From Symsagittifera roscoffensis (Eukaryota > Xenacoelomorpha > Acoela > Convolutidae): DNA of 64,000 bases. The translations under genes and the position numbers were made by a program. A model generated the notes under the pieces. It searched no databases. It was given only the letters and a program-made list of their open reading frames with translations, and had not been told where the DNA came from. The DNA lies in the NCBI RefSeq assembly GCF_963678635.1, contig NC_087069.1, positions 31,700,710 to 31,764,709 of the forward strand. The letters run 5' to 3'. Numbering within the stretch: position 1 is the first letter of the stretch; each line of letters opens with the position of its first letter. This document shows, piece by piece, positions 36,961 through 46,246 of the stretch.

Positions 36961-37519
36961 TAGAAGTCGCAAAGGCGAGTAACTATTAACGGGGGTGATG
37001 GATTTGGGTGTTACCAGATGGCTGTTGGTTGACATCTGCAAAATAGTTTAACCATTTTTTCAAATTAGCCGACATAAGCTTAGATTAAAAACACGGCATG
37101 GATTCGCATTATCATAACACGAGCTCCTCTTGTGTGGATTGGTACTTCTGCATGATTCTGATAATGAGCAGCCAGTCGATCCCTTAATATTTTGCTTATC
37201 TCACAGTATCGAAGGAAAAATAAATTAAAATTTAATTGAATGGATAAAACAATTTTGACACCTCACAGCTCCAGTTTTGATTTAAACATTGAAACTAATC
37301 GCCAACAGGCAGTTAGAAAAGTGTTAATGAACTCAAGGAAACTAAAAAAAGTGATTCACTTTTTGAAAAGTTTCAATTTTCAAAAAAATTACGATTAAAT
37401 CCTTCATTATTGACAATTTTTTCCAATAGGAAAACTCCATTAGACAATAGCAATTTTAATTTTTGAAAGAGAATTCTTAAAATTAGTTCATTTTTGAAGC
37501 TGAAAAATTTTCACGTTTT

Positions 37520-37690
37520 TTCCCGCCATTGAAACTTGTTGAGGATCTTTCTTAAACGAGGGTCGTGCGTTCGAGTCAAATTTAGGTCACGGTTGGAGGG
37601 CCTCCTCAAGGTGGGACCGCCAAATGGATGACATCCTCCCATGGTTGTTCCTGCATTGAACAGGACCGGGGGCTAATAAAAAAAACGTGA
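37520..37690 (+). repeat. Possible tRNA-Lys-derived SINE, copy B
   Basis: The stretch CTTAAACGAGGGTCGTGCGTTCGAGTC resembles the anticodon-arm-to-T-arm part of a tRNA-Lys(CTT), including a B box GTTCGAGTC (37569-37577). The 5' half, with the A box, is degenerate. A tRNA-unrelated GC-richer body follows, ending GGGGGCTAATAAAAAAAA. This head, body and A-tail arrangement fits a SINE. An isolated tRNA pseudogene or the 3' end of another retroelement are alternatives. Confidence 0.42.
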
Positions 37691-38270
37691 TCTATCTTGA
37701 GTAAATTGAAAAAAAAACGACATAAATAATTATCTTCTTTTTGTTCATTAACATTTAAAAATATTTGATATTTGGAAAATTTTTAACATTCAGAGGGTAC
37801 CTAACACGAGAGGGAGTGAAAAGAACAAATTTCAGGTCCTTCAAATTGGTTATACAAGATACATTCAAGATTAATTGCAAATGCTTTTAACCTGTTTTTT
37901 GAATGACTAATTTATTTTCCTTTATCAATTACTTCGAAGAACCCGATTCATGAAACTAGTCATTTGCATCTAATATATATATTTAAACATTATAGCCAGA
38001 TTATTATCAACATTCGTCAATCCTTATTTTCCTACTACCATCTTATTAGAGGCAATTCGAGGCTACAACTATCATTTATTATCAGAATAAGCACCATAAA
38101 GCGTTCGATTTCTATCGGAGTGATTTTACAGCATAGGAGATAGGAAGAGAATAATGAAGGTGGCGGTTCTTATGCACATTCAGTTATCATTAAGTAGACT
38201 AGAAAAATCATCTTCATTTAAAGCTAGTTAAGTTTGTCAGATAAATCCATCAGTTTTATCACGGGTCCAT

Positions 38271-38572
38271 CTAGATAGGCAGTTCAGTTTGATCACATGC
38301 TCGATTACTCTTTCTTTCTCTCGCTTTCTCTCTCTTTCTCTGATCAGATAGACTCCTGTTCAGGTGTTGCTTTGGAGTGGTCGGAGGAGGTTGAGTTTGA
38401 CTATGTGGCAGTAGTTCTGCTTGAAGTTGCGCAAGACAACCACTAGATGGTGGCCCACAATGGATATGCCGCACAACTCACACTCCCTCGTGTTGATGTT
38501 CGGGTGGGGGTAGTCCAGACGCACAGTCGGGTAGTCCAGGTTCATCAGTGTGAACTGGTTCTCGTCTGGGCT
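38271..38572 (-). CDS. Exon-like GC-rich segment, copy B, gene not recognised
   Basis: On the minus strand a possible splice acceptor (TTAATATGCAG, ending about 38569) is followed by an open frame of about 70 codons (DENQFTLMNLDYPTVRLDY, RECELCGISIVGHHLVVVL, ending RPLQSNT then TGA near 38360). It is far more GC-rich than the surrounding DNA. A second frame through the same DNA (38271-38474) is also open, so the frame is not certain. A CT-rich tract flanks it (38300-38342). Probably a terminal exon of a host gene caught in the duplicated block. Nearly identical to C (43269-43570). Confidence 0.4.
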
Positions 38573-39342
38573 GCATATTAATCAACATATTTTACCATGA
38601 TACTCTCTGTACTACAGGTTTTAACAACGTTTATTGGACAACGATTCAAATACGTTCAACAGACCACACCTTTATGTTTACTCTCCAGCCCCCAGTTTTC
38701 TATCCCACCCTTCTCCCCCAATTATCCAACCCCACCCTCCCCCTCCCCCAGTTTTTTATCCTACTCCCCAACTCACGTTTGTTTGAGCACATAAATGATT
38801 TTCTTAGAATAGAAACAAAAGTTCTCTCCAATTTTCGGATTTTTTTTGTAAAAATTATTTGTAGTCATACAAAATTTGTCTACTTCAACAAGTAAAATTA
38901 ACGAATATTGCCCTAATTTGAGCAAGTTTTGTTTTCAAGATTTAGACAAATTTCTTATCGGTTTATATACGGCTCTTGTAGAACCTTTTGTCACTAGTCT
39001 TTATACTGAAAAACTTCAAGATTTATAATATGTCCGCATTTAGATCTCTCATTCGGAATGAAAACCAGTTTTGGTTACGTGAAAGACAATATTTTACACC
39101 GCGTCTATGCTTTTTGATTGTTTCTGTAGATTAGTAACATGGCCATTTCAAAACACCAAATTCCATGAAGGAGATCTAAATTTTGCGGTTTAAAAGATAA
39201 AGATTCTCTAAGACCCGGATGGGTGGAACCAGTTCAAAACAAGTATTCATTATATCCAATTATAGTCTTGGTAATTATCACTGTAAAATACTTAGAACTA
39301 GCCAATCATGATCCATGGATAAAATTTACAATATTTTGTAAG

Positions 39343-41017
39343 CAGGGCTTCCGCAAAAACAATGGTAGGGGCCATTATGGCCATAAACAATGAAGGGAAA
39401 GGACAAAAAGTATGGCCATTATGCATGAAACTGCCTTCGATTATGGCCAAAATTTAGGGATGACGTAACCCCATTACGTAAAATAAATAGTGGGCGAGCA
39501 AGCGCATGTCCCTGCAAAACAAACAACGCGCGCACTTCTTGTATTGTTCTCATTGAGCCAGCGTGGTTTTGCTTTATTCACATCGAGTTTGTAAACTGTT
39601 TTTTAAACTGTTCTTTAGATTATGCCTGATTCAAACCGAGAAGTTGTTGATTTGTTTTTCAAACATTTACAAGGCGATGAATATCAATGTTCCTTTGGCG
39701 TTAAACGCAAACAAGCTGCTAATAAAAGTGTTAAAAACTTGATGAGCCATTTCACAAATGCTCATGAAGGTTATAAAGAAATTAAAGCATTGAGAAGCAG
39801 ACAGATGAAACTGCATTCAACAGAGGTCAGTAGAAAAGGCATAAGTGGACAATTATGGATAATCACCCATTCAATTTTTGCGAAAACGAGTTGACACGTC
39901 AGAACACAAACTTGCAAGATTTCAGCGCTGATTCGCTTGTGTGTTATTTGGAGAAAACAACAGAAAAAAATTGAACAGAAAATAAAGGAGATACTTCCAG
40001 AAAAATCTTGTTGATATGCGATGGATGGAGTTCGGGTCCAGATCACTAGTTCGGTGTTTTGGCGTGTTTTTACGACGAAACTTCAAGCAATCAAATAACG
40101 TATCTTTTAGCTTTTATCACCGCTACTTGACGAAGAACGCCTCGACGCTAAAAACCACTTTGAGTTTATTGTTTCTACGCTGGAAAAATACTATGGTAAA
40201 TCTGTTTCGAACGTAATGGGTTTTGTTTGTGACAATGCACCTGTCATGAAAACACTTTTGAAAGTTCCAATGATCGGATGCGCAAGCCACAGACTTAACT
40301 CGGACGCAGAAGATTACCTTGAAACTAAAGAGAGTATTATTACAAAAATTTAAGAAACAATGGTCAAAAAGCGGTCAATTGGAAACTGGAATGTCATTGG
40401 CTAAAATTCAGTACATACTGGATGGTCTTATTCGCGTTTTTCCCTCGATGGAGCACTATTTATCAAAAAAGCTGGTATCGTACAGTCTCCGAATTTTGAG
40501 AATGTAATCGTGAAATGCATCAAAAGAAAGATTTTGGACCTGACATCTGGTGAAAAAACATCAGTACGAAGTTTGGAACGTCCGGTGCAAGGGACACCAC
40601 CACCGAAAAGTCTAAAACTAGATTTTGTTGAAATTCTGCGTGAAAAAATAGAAACAGAAACGCACAACATTCATTTGCCTATGGAGTGGTTTTCCGGTAC
40701 ATCAAACAGTTGTGAGCGACTTTTCAGCAGAGCAAAACTTGCTGCGAAAAAGCATGACTCCACATCACCTTGAGGCTACTCTTTTCTTAAAAGTCAATAA
40801 AGAGCTTTGGGATGCTTAACTTGTTTCAAAAATTTTGTAAAAATGAATAATTTGTTTTGATTTTTCATTCAAAATTATGGAACAAACAAAACCCCATAAT
40901 GGCCATTATTTATTTTTCCTGAGCAATTATGGAAATAATGGAGGGAAAGAAGGACGATTATGGCATAATGCAGGACAGAAACCCCATTAAATGGCCATAT
41001 ATTTTGCGGAACACATG
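39343..41017 (+). mobile_element. hAT transposon, copy C
   Basis: Starts CAGGGCTTCCGCAAAA and ends TTTTGCGGAACACATG, so two bases of the right end differ from copy A. Flanks are TTTGTAAG on the left and ATTAAAAG on the right, a decayed form of the target duplication perfect in A. About 1675 bp. It keeps the central transposase part that A lost. Confidence 0.88.
39622..40773 (+). pseudogene. hAT transposase, decayed (copy C)
   Basis: Begins MPDSNREVVDLFFKHLQG, with the zinc-finger Cys pair altered to CSFG. The first catalytic block region is frameshifted (a DGWSSG-type stretch near 40020). The central block GFVCDNAPVMKTLLK, with GCASHRLNS, lies around 40218-40310 in another frame. The end frame 40510-40773 has SGTSNSCERLFSRAKLAAKK, the hAT dimerisation signature. 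At least four frame breaks. With copy A it defines the domain order of the ancestral enzyme. Confidence 0.85.
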
Positions 41018-41207
41018 ATTAAAAGGCTGAAACTACAAATAGTTTCAGCCAGAGAAGAATAAATTTAACTTAGCAACTAGCTGCCTCTTTCTTGATTCTA
41101 ACCTCGAAACATTACCACTAGATACTAGATCTATTGAGACTAGGAAAAATAAGAGTAAGATTAGGATCGGTATTAGACTTAAGAAGTTGCGCGAACCTAT
41201 TCGGCCT
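41018..41207 (+). repeat. LTR-like fragment with hairpin, copy C
   Basis: Contains an 11-bp inverted repeat GGCTGAAACTA / TAGTTTCAGCC with a CAAA loop (41025-41050), then the shared CTAGATCTATTGAG and TAAGAGTAAGATTAGGATCGG phrases, ending at ATTCGGCC, where the block-specific deletion begins. Confidence 0.7.
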
Positions 41208-42236
41208 GCAAAGCTACTAAAATGGTAACGCAATGAAGGCATTGAACTGAAGTGTAATTATGCGTTGGCGCAGATGCTTGTTTAAATGGAATTATTAAAA
41301 AGAATTATATTTGTTTTAAGTTTCGAGTTAGAATCTGAAAACAAATGGTCCATGTAGCCTTGCTAGTCACCAATGAAGCCGATATATGATATGCTAGTAC
41401 TTGTCATTCGTAAAACATTATTGAGAAATGAGTTTATTTTTCAGCACTAACTTAAAACTATTAAAAAAACGGCTAGCATTTTTGAAGAAAGAACAAAGAA
41501 TTTGAATAACTAAGTTATTTTGAATTTATTTTGCAGATGTGAACCAAAAACTATCGGGATGGCATTTTTGAATTCAAACCCTGATTCACTCCTCTTTACT
41601 ATTTCTGTGCTGACTGGATGACGTCCCGGAATTTTGTAACAGATGCGAAGCTTCACTTCATGAACAAGCAAAAAAAAACTCTTTAAAAAATAAAACACTT
41701 TTCATCTACCAGAATTGACCCACCGATCTGGAGATTAAAATTGTAATATCGTCGCGTTACCAATTGAAATTAGTTGACAATACTTTCAAATAAAGGATAT
41801 TGAACACGTGCTATTAAATTGCCAATACTATGCAGCAAGGAGTCACCAAACTGAAGACTATTTTATGCGAATTAGTCAGAAACAGTGGATTCGTAATCAA
41901 CACACTCTCTCGCTAGCTCGCTTGTATAATAAGCAGAAACAAATTAGCCAGACAGTGTAGAAGTCGCAAAGGCGAGTGACTATTAACCGGGGTGATGGAT
42001 TTGGGTGTCACCAGATGACTGTTGGTTGACATCTGCAAAATAGTTTAACCATTTTTTCAAATTAGCCGACATAAACTTAGATCGAAAACACGGCATGGAT
42101 TCGCATTATCATAACACGAGCTCCTCTTGTGTGGATTGGTACTTCTGCATGATTCTGATAATGAGCAGCCAGTCGATCCCACAATATATTGCTTATCTCA
42201 CAGTATCGAAGAAAAAATAAATAAAAATTCAATTGA
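41208..42236 (+). pseudogene. LINE-type 3' remnant, copy C
   Basis: Counterpart of the A and B remnants. EHVLLNCQYYAARSH and SQKQWIRNQHTLSLARLYNK can be read around 41800-41945. No other domain is visible and the rest is degenerate. Confidence 0.4.
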
Positions 42237-42479
42237 ATGGATAAAATAATTTTGACACCTCACAGCTCCAGTTTTGATTTTAACATTGAAACTAATCGCC
42301 AACAGGCAGTTAGAAAAGTGTTAATGAACTCAAGGAAACTAAAAAAAAGTGATTCACTTTTTGAAAAGTTTCAATTTTCAAAAAAATTACGATTAAATCC
42401 TTCATTATTGACACTATTTTCCAATAGAAAAACCCAATTAGACAATAGCTATTTTAATTATTGTAAAGAGAATTCTTAA
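42237..42479 (+). CDS. Small hypothetical ORF, copy C
   Basis: 80 codons, the longest of the three versions, with the same start MDKIILTPHSSSFDF and a longer C-terminus ending YFNYCKENS. Lys/Ser-rich with no recognised domain. Confidence 0.22.
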   Translation: MDKIILTPHSSSFDFNIETNRQQAVRKVLMNSRKLKKSDSLFEKFQFSKKLRLNPSLLTLFSNRKTQLDNSYFNYCKENS

Positions 42480-42516
42480 AATTAGTTCATTTTTGAAGCC
42501 TAAAAATTTTCACGTT

Positions 42517-42685
42517 TGTTCCCGCCATTGAACTTGTTGAGGATCTTTCTTAAACGAGGGTCGTGCGTTCGAATCAAATTTAGGTCACGGTTGGAGGGCC
42601 TCCTCAAGGTGGGACCGCCAAATGGATGACATCCCCCCATGGTTGTTCCTGCATTCAACAGGACCGGGGGCTAATAAAAAAACGT
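42517..42685 (+). repeat. Possible tRNA-Lys-derived SINE, copy C
   Basis: Same arrangement as at 37520-37690. The B-box-like GTTCGAATC lies at 42567-42575, and the A-rich end follows GGGGGCTAAT. One base differs from B in the B box. Confidence 0.42.
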
Positions 42686-43268
42686 GATCTACCTTGAGTA
42701 AATTGAAAAAAAAAACGACATAAATAATTATCTTCTTTTTGTTCATTAACATTTAAAAATATTTGATATTTGGAAAATTTTTAACATTCAGAGGGTACCT
42801 AACACGAGAGGGAGTGGGAAGAACAAATTTCAGGTCCTTCAAATTAGTTATACAAGATACATTCAAGATTAATTGCAAATGCTTTTAACCTATTTTTTGA
42901 ATGACTAATTTATTTTCCTTAATCAATTACTTCGAAGAACCCGATTAATGAAACTAGTCATTTGCATCTAATATATATATTTAAACATTATAGCCAGATT
43001 ATTATCAACATTCGTCAATCCTTATTTTCCTACTACCATCTTATTAGAGGCAATTCGAGGCTACAACTATCATTTATTATCAGAATAAGCACCATAAAGC
43101 GTTCGATTTCTATCGGAGTGATTTTACAGCATAGGAGATAGGAAGAGATTAATGAAGGTGGCGGTTCTTATGCACATTCAGTTATCATTAAGTAGACTAG
43201 AAAAATCATCTTCATTTAAAGCTAGTTAAGTTTGTCAGATAAATCCATCAGTTTTATCACGGGTCCAT

Positions 43269-43570
43269 CTAGATAGGCAGTTCAGTTTGATCACATGCTC
43301 GATTACTCTTTCTTTCTCTCGCTTTCTCTCTCTTTCTCTGATCAGATAGACTCCTGTTCAGGTGTTGCTTTGGAGTGGTCGGAGGAGGTTGAGTTTGACT
43401 ATGTGGCAGTAGTTCTGCTTGAAGTTGCGCAAGACAACCACTAGATGGTGGCCCACAATGGATATGCCGCACAACTCACACTCCCTCGTGTTGATGTTCG
43501 GGTGGGGGTAGTCCAGACGCACAGTCGGGTAGTCCAGGTTCATCAGTGTGAACTGGTTCTCGTCTGGGCT
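43269..43570 (-). CDS. Exon-like GC-rich segment, copy C
   Basis: Same as 38271-38572, with no difference noticed by eye. The acceptor-like TTAATATGCAG, CELCG pair and final TGA are preserved. The near identity shows that the B/C duplication is recent in this part. Confidence 0.4.
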
Positions 43571-43819
43571 GCATATTAATCAACATATTTTACCATGATA
43601 CTCTCTGTACTACAGTTTTTAACAACGTTTATTGGACAACGATTTTTATGTTTAAAAAAATTCTGACCTATATTCAAAAACTATTCCAAATAAGCTCGCG
43701 TTTGCTGCATTTTATGTGTTTTTTTTAATTAAAGCCAAATAGTTGGCAACAACTGTGACCTTGAGCAACTTGAACAGCCACCACTCGACAGTTCTTTTTA
43801 GGGTAACAAGTGTAATTTT

Positions 43820-43955
43820 TCAAAAATATTCACATTTTCACTCTTTGCGGATGACACGACCATCCTCGCGGAATCGAAGGAAATGGAAGACGCAACTCAA
43901 GCTATTAAGCATGTAATGTCACAATTAGAAGTGCAAAATAATGATGATACGGAAG
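43820..43955 (+). pseudogene. LINE reverse transcriptase fragment
   Basis: A plus-strand frame reads FTFSLFADDTTILAESKEME and continues about 20 codons. FADD with its flanks is the catalytic motif (block C) of non-LTR retrotransposon reverse transcriptases. Only this block is present; the frame ends with stops and joins directly to the DNA in front of the putative LTR at 44026. Confidence 0.75.
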
Positions 43956-44025
43956 AGCGACTCATCTGTGGTGACCCTAGTGGTCATGAAATACGAATGT
44001 TGGCCTGTTGGCTGAGAAGAAAGGC

Positions 44026-44438
44026 TGTGGAACCTGATCTAAACTACATTTTATGATTGGATAAATTAGATATTTTACCACTGTAAAGTATTTAATATTA
44101 ACCAATCATGATCCATCTGACTAACAATCCACTTATTTGTAAGTGCTGAAATTACTTGTAATTTCAGCACCAGAGAGATTTGAATTTAACTTAGAAATTA
44201 GTTGGACTCTCCAAGAGAACTTCAGCAGCCGCAATAAACCAGTATACCCTAGATCTATTGAGCCTAGCAGAGACTAGTTAAACAACCTGAGACTAGATAG
44301 TATAAGAGTAAGATTAGGATTGGTATTAGACTAAGAAGTTGCACGAATCTATCCGGCCGAAAATAAGATAGCGTGACGAGCAGACGGTGTACCCTATCCG
44401 AAATTACTCTATGAGTTATACACTTCAGTCCTAACTCA
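44026..44438 (+). repeat. Putative 5' LTR
   Basis: About 413 bp starting TGTGGAACC and ending CTAACTCA, thus with TG...CA ends. The internal part is shared with fragments in blocks A, B and C (CTAGATCTATTGAG, AGAGTAAGATTAGGAT, AAGAAGTTGC, CCGGCC). A perfect hairpin lies at 44143-44170. The right limit is set by the candidate primer site; the left limit by the end of similarity with blocks A-C and is uncertain. The matching 3' LTR is not in the window, so the boundaries are unproven. Confidence 0.5.
44143..44170 (+). other. Conserved LTR hairpin
   Basis: Perfect inverted repeat GTGCTGAAATTAC / GTAATTTCAGCAC with a two-base loop. Related fragments keep the pairing with changed bases (25385-25406 and 41025-41050), consistent with selection on an RNA or DNA stem. 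Confidence 0.75.
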
Positions 44439-44440
44439 TC

Positions 44441-44463
44441 TGGTGCGACCATAAGTCTCGAAC
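44441..44463 (+). other. Candidate tRNA primer-binding site
   Basis: TGGTGCGACCATAAGTCTCG followed by AAC lies two bases after the putative LTR end. It starts with TGG (complement of the CCA tRNA tail), and its far end resembles the complement of a tRNA T-loop (TTCGAGA). The arm lengths are one base off a canonical tRNA and no specific tRNA was assigned. An open frame also crosses it. Confidence 0.35.
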
Positions 44464-44525
44464 AAGACCTTAATAGCTTAGAATTAACCAAAAATAGATT
44501 AGAATTTAGACAAAACATTTTTAAA

Positions 44526-44759
44526 ATGTTACACGACGATAATTTAATCGAAATGTCTCTACGACTCAATAGATCAAAGCCAATATTCCGAACGATAATA
44601 GAACTACCCGGAATTGCAAGAAGACCTCGAACCAGAGACGACATACGACAAAGTAGAAACTTACCATATAGTTATATGATAGTTCGGCAAAAGCCAACAC
44701 AAACTTTTGTATTTAGAATACTACTAGCAATGAATTTAGATTTTCATTTGCAAACATAA
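44526..44759 (+). CDS. Leader ORF, 77 codons, unknown
   Basis: Starts MLHDDNLIEMSLRLNRSKPI and is Arg-rich (ARRPRTRDD). The frame is open upstream without ATG back to 44415, crossing the candidate primer site, which could mean it is part of a longer older coding segment. Its composition matches the A-rich coding strand of the element. The minus strand is also open over part of it. No family recognised. Confidence 0.3.
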   Translation: MLHDDNLIEMSLRLNRSKPIFRTIIELPGIARRPRTRDDIRQSRNLPYSYMIVRQKPTQTFVFRILLAMNLDFHLQT

Positions 44760-45687
44760 AATCTTGAAGTCAATCTTCAAAATCATTTCAGGCGCTAAAC
44801 AAAATTATTAATATACAATAACGATTGATAAAAAGATCTCAGATCGTTTTCCTAAATTCTGCAGTAATATACAAAACATGTTTGAAAAATATTTATTGAA
44901 AAATCAAAATAAAAATTAGTAGCATGACAATAGATGGTTAGTAATCATAAATCATTATGTTGTTCCAGCTTCATCACCTAAACATAACAGCATTCATAAG
45001 TTCACTAATATCATAAAAACACTAAATCTTTTCTTTACACAAATTTAAATCATTTTAAACTTAAATTCACTTAAATTTAAAATCAGATCATCAAGGCTCA
45101 TCCTTGGATCTTAAATCATTTTCTATTTAATTACATTAAAAACTTGATCATCAAGGCCTATCCTTGGATCAAAAAGAACAATTTTGTTCTCCCCCACCCA
45201 CTTAGCTAGTGTCTAACGACCTCAAACGTCGATTCACTATCCAACCCTTTCTAAAAACCCAGGACTAACAGAAATTTTTGAACAAAACTAATCATTCAAA
45301 TTAGGATAAACAGTGAAGAACTTCGGTTATTCATCCTTCACTTGATCCCCCCTCTTACCAGACCCAGGATAAATCTTAGACTTAGTAAGTTTAAAATAGT
45401 ATCTAACGAACTAATCGCGTTCTAATTATACCTGAACCTTGTGGATCGATTTACTATTCTCCAACCCTTGAACACAATCACTACCCTTAAGTAAGATTAA
45501 GTAAGTTAACACCTTAGCTTATACTAGCCACGAGAAAGTATAAAATCATTCTTCGGAAACGATATACTTTTCTCTCCAACCCTGAACAAATAGACCCAGG
45601 TTAAGCTAACCAAAAAATCGTAAGGACTAACAGTCTAAGAAAATAGAATTCATTTAACAACCCTTTGCATCCGTCATCCTAAACCTT
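44760..45687 (+). promoter_or_regulatory. Long untranslated leader with repeated structured motifs
   Basis: About 930 bases with no supported gene. A 25-base palindromic motif occurs twice, near 45086 and 45150 (GATCATCAAGG...CCTTGGATC), each able to form a CAAGG/CCTTG stem ending in self-complementary GATC. Further right, a diverged repeat carries TAGT(G/A)TCTAACGA (45210, 45400) and CCAACCC...ACCCAGG phrases (about 45240, 45360, 45470, 45580). In retroelements such 5' leaders hold packaging and dimerisation signals (known); that role here is inference. Confidence 0.5.
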
Positions 45688-46155
45688 ATGTCATTTAAAA
45701 ACCTAGGAAATAAACAAACAATCGTTTTACACAATTGTGAAATAGATAACAAAAAATACGACCTTGTAATCACACCTCATACACAAACAGTTGGATACAT
45801 TAGAACAAAACGACAAACACTAAAAAGAAACATAATAACCAAACAAAGACAAATTACACGAAAAAGACTTTCCAAAAACCGAAACGCATTTTCAGAATCA
45901 GAAACCAGCAGTTTAGACGAACTTTACAAATTAAAAGAATCTATAGATAAAAATTGCCCCATTCACGATCAATTATATTTTTCCGACTCAGAAACAACTT
46001 CAAATTCATCAAAAAGAGGAAAAAGAAGAATAAAAAAGCAATATAAACACAAACCAGTACATTTATACAATTGGAATCAACCAATCAGACACATTGATAA
46101 TTACATATTAACAGTCATCAAACGAAAAAATGAGCTCAACACACACCCCAGGTGA
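45688..46155 (+). CDS. Small basic ORF upstream of gag
   Basis: 155 codons from an ATG (MSFKNLGNKQTIVLHN) to TGA. It is lysine/arginine-rich with clusters such as KRQTLKRNIITKQRQITRKR and SKRGKRRIKKQYKHK, plus acidic-serine stretches (SESETSSLDE, SDSETTSNSS). It looks like a nucleic-acid-binding or nuclear protein, but no domain is recognised. It lies just upstream of gag and overlaps the short frame at 46130. Together with that frame and gag it could form one extended N-terminal Gag region linked by frameshifts, or be an independent accessory protein. No similar ORF is usual in Ty3/gypsy elements. Confidence 0.6.
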   Translation: MSFKNLGNKQTIVLHNCEIDNKKYDLVITPHTQTVGYIRTKRQTLKRNIITKQRQITRKRLSKNRNAFSESETSSLDELYKLKESIDKNCPIHDQLYFSDSETTSNSSKRGKRRIKKQYKHKPVHLYNWNQPIRHIDNYILTVIKRKNELNTHPR

Positions 46156-46246
46156 AGAAAGTCCAGATGATGATGATATCTTCCCCTTTATCGTAGATGC
46201 AACCACTGATAGAGGACAGCATATATTTTGCAAAAATTTACTCTAA
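46130..46246 (+). CDS. Short acidic ORF overlapping gag start
   Basis: 38 codons, MSSTHTPGEESPDDDDIFPF..., ending TAA at 46244. It overlaps the end of the basic ORF by 26 bases and the first 50 bases of gag in a third frame. An in-frame TAG stands directly before the gag ATG, so gag cannot extend upstream in its own frame. A net +1 shift would join this acidic segment to Gag, so it may be the true Gag N-terminus. Confidence 0.35.
   Translation: MSSTHTPGEESPDDDDIFPFIVDATTDRGQHIFCKNLL

Larger units (their letters stand above)
33662..38636. repeat. Composite repeat block B
   Basis: Diverged second copy of the block. It runs from GAACCTTTTGTCACTAG, shared with A and C, through LTR-like sequence, a truncated hAT, the 25.6-27 kb-type DNA, the LINE remnant, a SINE-like segment and an exon-like segment. 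B and C share their last 2 kb nearly identically at an offset of 4996-4998 bp, so they form a tandem pair. B retains the LTR-to-unknown region lost in C but lacks the 3' half of the hAT. Confidence 0.75.
38637..43636. repeat. Composite repeat block C
   Basis: Tandem partner of B. It begins with a single pyrimidine-rich 202-bp-type unit (38645-38790), as at the left of A. The LTR-like left part, hAT copy C and the LTR hairpin part follow. At 41207 a deletion joins ...ATTCGGCC to TGCAAAGC, removing all DNA matching 34757-36215. The LINE remnant, small ORF, SINE-like and exon-like segments follow as in B. Confidence 0.78.

Noticed and set aside
37569..37577. A functional tRNA gene at the B-box-like sequence
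   Set aside because: The acceptor stem, D-arm and A box cannot be formed from the flanking bases. Only the anticodon-to-T-arm part is tRNA-like.
44264..44644. 126-codon minus-strand frame across the LTR and leader
   Set aside because: It reads backwards through the LTR-like repeat, which is also partly open in other copies (25403-25669). It has no motif; the plus-strand reading as LTR and leader explains the DNA better.
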